Shown here: in pieces, positions 17,694-24,608 of the stretch | Layout: each line of letters opens with the position of its first letter | How positions within the stretch are numbered: the stretch's first letter is position 1 | Assembly: GCA_964516605.1 (NCBI GenBank) | Contig: CAZFAA010000007.1 | Coordinates: 1-48,072 of the forward strand | Source: GCA-2732805 sp964516605 | Lineage (GTDB): Bacteria > Pseudomonadota > Gammaproteobacteria > Coxiellales > Coxiellaceae | DNA length: 48,072 bases | Direction: 5' to 3' | Position numbers and translations under genes: made by a program | The notes under the pieces: generated by a model | Databases searched by the model: none | Told to the model about the DNA's origin: nothing | Seen by the model: only the letters and a program-made list of their open reading frames with translations

Positions 17694-18693
17694 TTTTGTC
17701 ATCAATACCTGTCATCACAGCTGCCTGTGCTGAAGATTTAGTCAGGCGATCAGAAATCGCATTCCATGCTTCCTCCATAGGCGGTTTTTCAACCGCAATA
17801 GCAACAGCATTAGAGCAATCAGCCTCACGTAATGCTGAATACAGAGCATGCCCATAAGAGGTTGCATCAGCTGGCATTTGTTTGGATAAAGAATTTTTTT
17901 TAAATTGAGCTGAATAGTGGATCACAAAAATGTTCTGGGGCCACTTTTCTTGATAGTGAATAAGCTCATCACGTGTTGAAAATAGAGTGATTGGCTTCTT
18001 AGGTGCATAGTGTTTTTTTAAACGTCCTGGAGCCTTAATGTTTGTTGATTCTCCCACTATTTTAATAGTGGGGTGTTTTGCTAAAACATGCATTAAAGCT
18101 GTCTGTGTAATATGTCCAGGCCGTAAAATACTCAAAGAGTCAGGCTGCATAGCATTAATAATAGTGGATTCAATGCCAATATGACTCTCGCCCCCATCCA
18201 TAATCATCACGTCATCTGCAAACTCATCCTGTACATGCTGAGCGCATGTAGGACTAATAGCCCCAAACTGATTCGCTGATGGGGCGACTACTCCACACTG
18301 AAGGGTTTGTAATAATTTTAAGGTCAACGGATGTGATGGCATGCGCAGTGCCACACTATCTTGATGAGCCGTAATGCTTGAGCTGACCTGGGCTGACTTA
18401 GGTAAAACCACAGTTAATGGTCCAGGCCAAAAAAAATCAAGGAGGGTATAAACATAATCGGGAATAGCTTCGGCATACTCATGAAGCAGATTGCTATTTC
18501 CAATGTGAACAATTAAGGGGTGGTTGAGTGGACGTTGTTTCAGTTGATACACTTTTCTGATTGCTGTTTCACTCGTTGCAATCGCCGCCAAGCCATAAAC
18601 GGTTTCTGTTGGGATAGCAAGAACATCGCCTTGCAGTAAAAGCTCACAAGCTTTTTTTATAATGTGGTCTTCATGACCTTGTAAAATAGGCAT
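17686..18693 (-). CDS. Threonylcarbamoyl-AMP synthase, two-domain Sua5 type
   Basis: Makes threonylcarbamoyl-AMP from threonine, bicarbonate and ATP, the precursor for the t6A37 modification of ANN-decoding tRNAs. The first 200 residues are the YrdC/TsaC domain: LAIPTETVYGLAAIA, KVYQLKQRPLNHPLIVHI, FFWPGPLTVVLP, VALRMPSHPL and APSANQFGAISPT. ESTIINAM and ILRPGHIT follow. The last third (after PGRLKKHYAPKKPITL) is the additional Sua5 domain. At 335 residues it is the long Sua5 form rather than short TsaC. Its end overlaps the SDR gene. It is the gene just after icmB on this strand, a position held by other genes in Legionella. Confidence 0.92.
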   Translation of the reverse strand: MPILQGHEDHIIKKACELLLQGDVLAIPTETVYGLAAIATSETAIRKVYQLKQRPLNHPLIVHIGNSNLLHEYAEAIPDYVYTLLDFFWPGPLTVVLPKSAQVSSSITAHQDSVALRMPSHPLTLKLLQTLQCGVVAPSANQFGAISPTCAQHVQDEFADDVMIMDGGESHIGIESTIINAMQPDSLSILRPGHITQTALMHVLAKHPTIKIVGESTNIKAPGRLKKHYAPKKPITLFSTRDELIHYQEKWPQNIFVIHYSAQFKKNSLSKQMPADATSYGHALYSALREADCSNAVAIAVEKPPMEEAWNAISDRLTKSSAQAAVMTGIDDKNE

Positions 18694-18827
18694 ATTAAAT
18701 ACTCTTTAACTTTTTAAATTTGCAACACACGACTTGAAGGAATACTCGCGCAAAATCATAAAGCTGTTGCACAATCATGGTCTTGACTTAATTTAATTCA
18801 TTCATTTTATTTTTAGTACCTGAAAAA

Positions 18828-21800
18828 TTATGATGTCAGACGCCGCTTATAATAATCAGCCACCAATTCTTCGACCATTTTATCCATAGCACCTTGACGC
18901 GCCACATCATCAATTACAAATCCCTCTTCTTTGCGTTCAATCAACAGCTCTTCAATTGCTTTAGTAGCAGTTCCAGTTGGAAATTTTTCTGCTAATAATG
19001 AACGCGCCTGTCGTGGACCAATTTTCTTATACAAGCGGTTACGCAAATTCACATCTTCTGCTGTCGTACTCAGTGCCCACAATTCAATAGGACCTAAAGT
19101 TGAGGTCAGCAATTGTGTGTTCACACCATGTTTTGTTGCAAATTGTGCCAAGAATGTTGCACCTTCTTCGCGCGGACCGTGCACACGACTTTTCAATGCA
19201 ATTTCAGCTGTTTTTGACAGACCAAATACTTTAGCTGTTTTACGTACCGATTGCTCAGGACCTGCTTCCATAATAAAAATAGACGTCGCAAATTCAACCA
19301 TGATGCTATCAAAATCATCTAAAGACTGCGACAGTAACGCTACCTGCACTTTCCACTTACGCCCTTCACGCATATCTAAGATTACTTGATCACGAACCGC
19401 TTGTGCTTTAGCTGTACGGTGAAATTCATCGAAGACGATACGTTTAGGATCTTCCCGTATTTCCATAATACGTGCTTGATGGTAACTGCGATACGCTTCC
19501 GGCATTTCACTCACACTGTCTTCGGTTAAATAATAATGGCGTGCTAACACATAACGCGCCAACATATACATCACAGCGGTTTGACGATTTGCTGCATCGC
19601 CACCACTACGCGCCACTTCATCCAAATCTAACGCCACCACACGCGCATCACCCAAATCAAATCGAGTCACTTGTGAAATAATCGGATATTCACGCACAGC
19701 GCTTGAAATCATGCGTGAAAAAGCATGAATCAAAGGCTCACCCGTTGGCGCAACAATTTTACCATATAAATCTTGCACCGCTGGCAAACGGCAAATAGCT
19801 GCAACATCCGCTAGAACAGGTGTTGCTTGACGCTGCGCCAGCAGCGCTTCATGCTCGAATCCAGCTATAAACAATGCATCCGTAATTTCCCACCAAGTGG
19901 TATGCGAGTCGGCAATAAAATCAATTTCTTCTAATACGCCATCAACAATTTGCTCCACACCCAATGCATACGTTTTAGGATTGGCCTCATCATTAAATGC
20001 TTTATACAGCTCATCAATAATAAGTCCTGACATATCCGACACGCCATCATAGGTTTTTTCAGAGCCTATAGGAGTTGCCAGTAATGCTAAAAAGTTCACT
20101 AAAAAACTGCGCTCTTGTGGCGTTGGAAAGCGACACCCTAATTGGGTATCAAAGGGGTTAATCGCGTAATCAGCGCGCATGTGCAAGCGATGGTAGGCCA
20201 CTAAATGCTTTTGCGCAGCAGGGAGCGCATCTTTTATTAAGGAAATCAAACCACTACTGGAAGGACCCACATCAATAACGGAAATACGCGGCAAACGCTC
20301 CAAACCTGATGATAAACACACAGCTAAATTTAAGGCATTAGATAAAACAGATTTACCAGAACCCGGACGTGCATAAAATAAATCAATCCATGTTGTTTGT
20401 TGGCGCGAGCCCGGATGATATGGCCACGGTTTACCATCAGGGGAACGAAATAAAATGGCACCATGACTCCACGGTGATGAAGGACGATACATGGGTAACA
20501 TATATAATACATCTGATAGTGGTGCAATCGATGCTGTAGCCACACTATCACCTGTCACACCCATCATAGTCGAGACAGTACCTTCATACGGATCACCACA
20601 AATTTCAGATACGTCGCAGCTACCCCAACCTTCTATTGCTTTAGCTAACATTGAGGTACGTGAACGCAATAAACGAATATCACCCTCAGGAGCCCAAGTC
20701 GATGCCGATACACGTAAGCGCACCACGGCATCATCTGTATTTAAGTTAATGTAATCGAGCAGCCTCAATGAATCAGTAATCAAACGATTTTGTGATGATG
20801 TCACTGTTAAAACAGAGGCTATAGCAGCACGTATTTTAGAGTACCCTAACCCGTTGCTCTCGATAAAATAGGACATCCTCCAGGGAATATGAGTCTGCAA
20901 TGTACGTGAAAATAACCGCATAAATGGCTGAATATCTTTGGGAAATAAATCAATGAATACGGTTGAGTAAATGCGATCGCCAATGCGTGTTGTACGCAAA
21001 TCAATATTTTCAGCTTCTCGCGGTAATATTTGGCGTGCCAATGCAGGCCACAAGACATCTGAAACTTCACCTTTGAGATGCCGGTATTCTTTGATCGTAA
21101 TCTTATCACCCGGCAATGACGGACGCCATTCACGGCTTGTAAATTGAGGATCCGCAATACGACGCATCGCATGCACCGCAGCATGAATTTCCAAAATCGA
21201 TGCATCAATGCCAAAATTCGCAAAATCATTATTCACCGCACGTACAAACGAATCATGACTTTCACGCAAATCAGGGACCACAGCAATAATATTTTGAGTA
21301 TTAAAAAAACTCGGTATTTTTTGCTTTTTAATAACGCGCTGCTTATCTTTACGCGAACGCTTCATTTGCTCCTTGGTTAAGGATTTCAAACGCGTCCATA
21401 AAACAAGATACACTTCTTCATGCGCACAATAACGTGATAAGTTTTCAATACGCTCCCTAAATAAATCATCTAGCTCTAAATCCAAACGCTCCGCCGTGTC
21501 TTCAGCAGGCTTAAGCATTTCAGTTAATTCACCTTTCACTTCATCTTTGTCGTAGCCAAAATAAACTTGAATCACATGGCCCGGTTGCGACATAATCGTT
21601 TGTAATGTTTGTTGTAGACCGGTATGAATAAAATTAAATTCGTCATGACCCACCAAAGTACCCACACCCTCTACTTTAATCACAGAGAGCAGAGAACCAT
21701 CATTGGCCACTAAGGATGTCGGACTATCGGCAGTTTGAAGATCACAATATGCTGATGTCGTTTGCTTGACTGACGTGCTCAGCCAACCCAACATACTATC

Positions 21801-21833
21801 GAAAAAACCACCTATTGCACTGAATATATTCAT
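18828..21833 (-). CDS. icmB: Dot/Icm type IVB secretion ATPase IcmB/DotO
   Basis: DotO is the VirB4-like cytoplasmic ATPase at the base of the Dot/Icm channel, acting with DotB. The 1001-residue protein (about the size of L. pneumophila DotO, 1009) has a Walker A GSGKS in FYARPGSGKSVLSNALN near residue 490 and a Walker B-like RIVFDEFHRT region near residue 780. The N-terminal half is the VirB4-type barrel/helical part. The ATG at 21833 overlaps the icmJ stop (ATGA), so it is coupled to icmJ. It is the last gene of the icmD-J-B unit; the next gene on this strand begins 135 nt downstream. No frameshift is seen. Confidence 0.96.
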   Translation of the reverse strand: MNIFSAIGGFFDSMLGWLSTSVKQTTSAYCDLQTADSPTSLVANDGSLLSVIKVEGVGTLVGHDEFNFIHTGLQQTLQTIMSQPGHVIQVYFGYDKDEVKGELTEMLKPAEDTAERLDLELDDLFRERIENLSRYCAHEEVYLVLWTRLKSLTKEQMKRSRKDKQRVIKKQKIPSFFNTQNIIAVVPDLRESHDSFVRAVNNDFANFGIDASILEIHAAVHAMRRIADPQFTSREWRPSLPGDKITIKEYRHLKGEVSDVLWPALARQILPREAENIDLRTTRIGDRIYSTVFIDLFPKDIQPFMRLFSRTLQTHIPWRMSYFIESNGLGYSKIRAAIASVLTVTSSQNRLITDSLRLLDYINLNTDDAVVRLRVSASTWAPEGDIRLLRSRTSMLAKAIEGWGSCDVSEICGDPYEGTVSTMMGVTGDSVATASIAPLSDVLYMLPMYRPSSPWSHGAILFRSPDGKPWPYHPGSRQQTTWIDLFYARPGSGKSVLSNALNLAVCLSSGLERLPRISVIDVGPSSSGLISLIKDALPAAQKHLVAYHRLHMRADYAINPFDTQLGCRFPTPQERSFLVNFLALLATPIGSEKTYDGVSDMSGLIIDELYKAFNDEANPKTYALGVEQIVDGVLEEIDFIADSHTTWWEITDALFIAGFEHEALLAQRQATPVLADVAAICRLPAVQDLYGKIVAPTGEPLIHAFSRMISSAVREYPIISQVTRFDLGDARVVALDLDEVARSGGDAANRQTAVMYMLARYVLARHYYLTEDSVSEMPEAYRSYHQARIMEIREDPKRIVFDEFHRTAKAQAVRDQVILDMREGRKWKVQVALLSQSLDDFDSIMVEFATSIFIMEAGPEQSVRKTAKVFGLSKTAEIALKSRVHGPREEGATFLAQFATKHGVNTQLLTSTLGPIELWALSTTAEDVNLRNRLYKKIGPRQARSLLAEKFPTGTATKAIEELLIERKEEGFVIDDVARQGAMDKMVEELVADYYKRRLTS

Positions 21834-22447
21834 GAATGCATACCCGCTAATGCTTCAACGCCCCAAGCTTCCATCTGATTGACATAACGTGACATGACAG
21901 GCAAGACACGCATTTTACTCATCAATGCGGTATGCAAACTTTTTTTATCGTCTACTTTGGCATCAACGAGTAATTGTCCGTAAACACTGGGGGAACTTAA
22001 CCCTTTTCCTAATTCTTTTTCAATGTACTGAGAACGCAAGCGTAAATTGCGGTAAATGGTTTTAGCATCCTCACAAGATCTACCACCACTGATTATCAGC
22101 GCAAATAAAACATGACACAATGCGTTTAAATCATTCTGCGACATCTCCGGTAAATAAATTAACGTGCCATCACCAAAATCACTTTTACCAATCCCATCTA
22201 AAAAAAAGCATTGGGTGCAAAAAGGGCAGGACGTGAGTAAATTAGTGATGTGGTTATTTTGATAATTGCTATCTGCATTCACAACATCCATAAATTTTGT
22301 CGATTTAAACCCACAGTACTGGCATGTATAATAATCGCGATTAAAAACACGTTCTTGGAATTTTTGGAATTTAGGATCTGCTTTGCGTATCGTAAAAAGA
22401 CGCCAATCACTTTCCGCTGCTGATAATGTAATACTGCGTAGCGTCAT
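21830..22447 (-). CDS. icmJ: Dot/Icm coupling complex protein IcmJ/DotN
   Basis: DotN binds the C-terminal region of the DotL ATPase within the type IV coupling complex that recruits substrates. The 205-residue protein has the DotN zinc site made of two Cys pairs: YTCQYCGFK (around residue 40) and TSCPFCTQCFF (around residue 75), resembling an HNH-like finger. Length is close to L. pneumophila IcmJ (208). It lies between icmD (151 nt upstream) and icmB (4 nt overlap), the standard order. The 151-nt gap upstream contains a dyad and a TAGAAT element that might serve as an internal promoter. Confidence 0.94.
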   Translation of the reverse strand: MTLRSITLSAAESDWRLFTIRKADPKFQKFQERVFNRDYYTCQYCGFKSTKFMDVVNADSNYQNNHITNLLTSCPFCTQCFFLDGIGKSDFGDGTLIYLPEMSQNDLNALCHVLFALIISGGRSCEDAKTIYRNLRLRSQYIEKELGKGLSSPSVYGQLLVDAKVDDKKSLHTALMSKMRVLPVMSRYVNQMEAWGVEALAGMHS

Positions 22448-22512
22448 TACCTTTCCTCAAAACAAAAATAGTTGATCAAGAATCTCTACTTCAACGACAA
22501 GCTGTAATAAAG

Positions 22513-22548
22513 TCAGCGATTCTAACTTTAGAGAGTAGGAACCGCTGA
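22513..22548 (-). promoter_or_regulatory. Imperfect dyad with TAGAAT upstream of icmJ
   Basis: TCAGCGATTC and its partner GGAACCGCTGA form an imperfect palindrome between icmD and icmJ. On the minus strand it contains TAGAAT (22519-22524) followed by CGCTGA, a stretch that recurs almost unchanged in the promoter of the 1200-residue gene at 37449-37465. No good -35 is visible, so an activator site or a stem-loop are both possible. Confidence 0.3.
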
Positions 22549-22598
22549 TTAAACTTACTGGATGAACTGTTACTTTATAATGAGTCTAATTCATTAAA

Positions 22599-23021
22599 TT
22601 AGTTCGTGTCATTAATTAACTGTTTCATGCTGCCTCCACTCAATGTGGATACCTTAGCAGATGAACCAAACACAGTATTTTTCGCAGTTGGTATTAATAA
22701 TGGTAACAACGTTAATCCTGCACCAATCAACAGCAATGTTACACCCTGACTTAATGGCACCTGAGTAGGGTTCAATTTATGCTGGTGGAACTTAAAGAAA
22801 GACGCCATCACAAATGAGATACCGGCAATCAAGGCAACGTTACTAAGAATGACAGAAATATGTCCCACCGTGCTCGAAATTTGCGAAGATACAGCTGACA
22901 GTGCCAAACCATCTGCTGGGTCCGCAAAAATACTGCACGTGATCAATAGCCCACCTAACAATCCTAAAATGAGAGCTACTTTCTTCGACGGTTTGCTCAA
23001 AAAATTCTTTAACTTATTCAT
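22599..23021 (-). CDS. icmD: Dot/Icm inner-membrane protein IcmD/DotP
   Basis: A small Dot/Icm membrane protein with an N-terminal signal-anchor (KKVALILGLLGGLLITCSIFADPA) and two further hydrophobic segments (HISVILSNVALIAGISFVMASFF and QGVTLLLIGAGLTLLPLLI) separated by the KFHQHKLNPTQVPLSQG loop. This arrangement and the loop are characteristic of the IcmD/IcmC group. I start it at the ATG at 23021, which has GGAGAG 7 nt upstream; an in-frame TTG at 23036 lies within that site. About 140 residues against 132 in L. pneumophila. It begins a new transcription unit, with a PmrA-like box 60-90 nt upstream and a 230-nt gap separating it from icmC. Confidence 0.93.
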   Translation of the reverse strand: MNKLKNFLSKPSKKVALILGLLGGLLITCSIFADPADGLALSAVSSQISSTVGHISVILSNVALIAGISFVMASFFKFHQHKLNPTQVPLSQGVTLLLIGAGLTLLPLLIPTAKNTVFGSSAKVSTLSGGSMKQLINDTN

Positions 23022-23067
23022 TTCGTTACTCTCCAAAACAGCCTAGTTGTACTTAAAATGTTCTTAC

Positions 23068-23108
23068 ATGCTACAGCAAAAACCTTAAGGCAATATTAAA
23101 GCATTAAG
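23068..23108 (-). promoter_or_regulatory. PmrA-box-like promoter of icmD
   Basis: Read on the minus strand, TTTAATATT (23092-23100) and CTTAAGGTT (23081-23089) are direct half-sites separated by 2 nt. A third copy CTTAATGCT (23100-23108) abuts upstream, and a TAGCAT -10 (23068-23073) lies 7 nt downstream. The layout matches the tandem cTTAATatT PmrA sites of Legionella and Coxiella icm/dot promoters and the other two sites in this window. Confidence 0.7.
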
Positions 23109-23268
23109 ACTGGATTAAACAATATTAGTGTATTTTTTCAATCAGTTAGGCAAAAAAGTATAGCACCGATACGTAGCAACAGGAATGCCTGTGCCAGCCA
23201 ATAAGAATTGAACTCAATATCCAACTGAATTCACCAACATGAAAAAAAGATTAGGGGGAGTCGTGACG

Positions 23269-23796
23269 TTACGTATTGATATCAAAAAGATACTTAATCA
23301 GCTGCACCGTTCCTAAAATATGCACACATAAAATACCACCAAAAAGATGCATCATCGCCTTACCGAGTGAGCCCGGTTGACCACTGTGGCTACCTGATTT
23401 TGACAGTAAAATACATGCGCGAATAATAGCGCCCACACCAATCACACGCACAAACGCTAACACCACAGGAACATAGACATCAAAATCATATTCACCTGTT
23501 GGCTGATACGCTAACGGTAATGTTTGACCATCGCCAAAAAAGGCGCGCAAACTGGTTGTAATCGTATAAGGGAGTAATAAAAGTAAGATACCACCCAGCA
23601 TCATCGCACCAGGACCCCACAGGGTTAACTGTTGCGACATCATGGTGCGTGACTCACCATAACGCTTTAACTGAAACATACCACTCAAAAATAAAGCAAG
23701 ACCGATCAAAATAGAGAGCACCGACATGGTACTAGCGATGATACCTAGATTATTCATCATAACATTGGCTTGAGCGGCCATCGGTGAACTGATCAT
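23269..23796 (-). CDS. icmC: Dot/Icm inner-membrane protein IcmC/DotE
   Basis: A 175-residue polytopic protein of the IcmC/DotE family, paralogous to IcmD and DotV. Hydrophobic segments lie at about 15-42, 55-80, 105-130 and 145-170. The loop QLKRYGESRTMMSQQLTLWG is the family counterpart of the KFHQHK-NPTQ loop of IcmD. GGAGG lies 8 nt before the ATG. It ends the icmN-to-icmC run; after it a non-coding 230-nt stretch holds the icmD promoter. The placement G-C-D matches Legionella. Its exact role in the channel is not known even in model species. Confidence 0.92.
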   Translation of the reverse strand: MISSPMAAQANVMMNNLGIIASTMSVLSILIGLALFLSGMFQLKRYGESRTMMSQQLTLWGPGAMMLGGILLLLLPYTITTSLRAFFGDGQTLPLAYQPTGEYDFDVYVPVVLAFVRVIGVGAIIRACILLSKSGSHSGQPGSLGKAMMHLFGGILCVHILGTVQLIKYLFDINT

Positions 23797-23817
23797 GAAT
23801 ATGCCTCCTTAAAATCT

Positions 23818-24588
23818 CTATTTATCATTTGGCCCATATGTAATAACTTTACCTGACGTGGTTGTAATACGGCCTTGTTGATCATCAATAGCCGTCACGC
23901 TACCGTATTGCGCCAGACGATCCCCCACAGCCACCGTATAAGAATAACCATTTGATGCATCAATCCAAGCGCGCCCTGGAACCACAGCCGTCAGATTATA
24001 GGTAATCGGTTTTGGATGATACACCGGCTTGCCTTTAATGGCTTTCTTCGCTTGTGCTGCTAATGTTGCAGTATTTTTCTGAACATTTTGCGCGACCAAT
24101 TGCAACTGTGCCGTTAATGCTGTCACCGATTGTGCCAATTGCGTATTCGCAACAGTCATCGCATCAAGCTTACTGTCTAAAGCGGACAAATGATTTTGCA
24201 TGGTATTCATTGCCTCTTGATTCGACGCTACATCAGATTTCATTGCATCCAACTGATCAGCAAGCGAAGGCGCCTGTGGCACAGGAATGGACTCTGCACT
24301 CGGTGCTTGCACTACAGGCGTAACGTTAGCACCACGGTGCATCAGATGTAAGCCTACAAAAAGCACGCCTAGAAATACGAAGAAAAAATAAAATTTCTTA
24401 TTTCTTAAAATAGGAAAACGCTCCAAAAAAGAATCCACGCCAACGTTTGCGACAATTTTCTCATCGCTGATTTTATCATCATGTTGACGACCTGAATCTG
24501 CAGTAGCTGTCGCAGAATGCTGTAAATATTCGTCTTTTGGAAACTGATATTCATCGTCATTCATAATATTATTTTTTTTGTCACTCAC
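23818..24588 (-). CDS. icmG: Dot/Icm inner-membrane protein IcmG/DotF
   Basis: DotF spans the inner membrane and interacts with DotG and substrates. Layout: an acidic cytoplasmic N-terminus (1-62), one membrane helix (FYFFFVFLGVLFVGLHLM, about 67-84), a proline-containing linker, a coiled coil (about 105-185, regular Leu/Met/Ala heptads with many Gln and Asn) and a compact C-terminal beta domain (YNLTAVVPGRAWIDASNGYS to the end), which is the conserved DotF signature. 256 residues, close to L. pneumophila IcmG (269). Spacing to icmE is 20 nt and to icmC 21 nt. Confidence 0.94.
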   Translation of the reverse strand: MSDKKNNIMNDDEYQFPKDEYLQHSATATADSGRQHDDKISDEKIVANVGVDSFLERFPILRNKKFYFFFVFLGVLFVGLHLMHRGANVTPVVQAPSAESIPVPQAPSLADQLDAMKSDVASNQEAMNTMQNHLSALDSKLDAMTVANTQLAQSVTALTAQLQLVAQNVQKNTATLAAQAKKAIKGKPVYHPKPITYNLTAVVPGRAWIDASNGYSYTVAVGDRLAQYGSVTAIDDQQGRITTTSGKVITYGPNDK

Positions 24589-24608
24589 GCTTCATACCTC
24601 ATCTGTCG

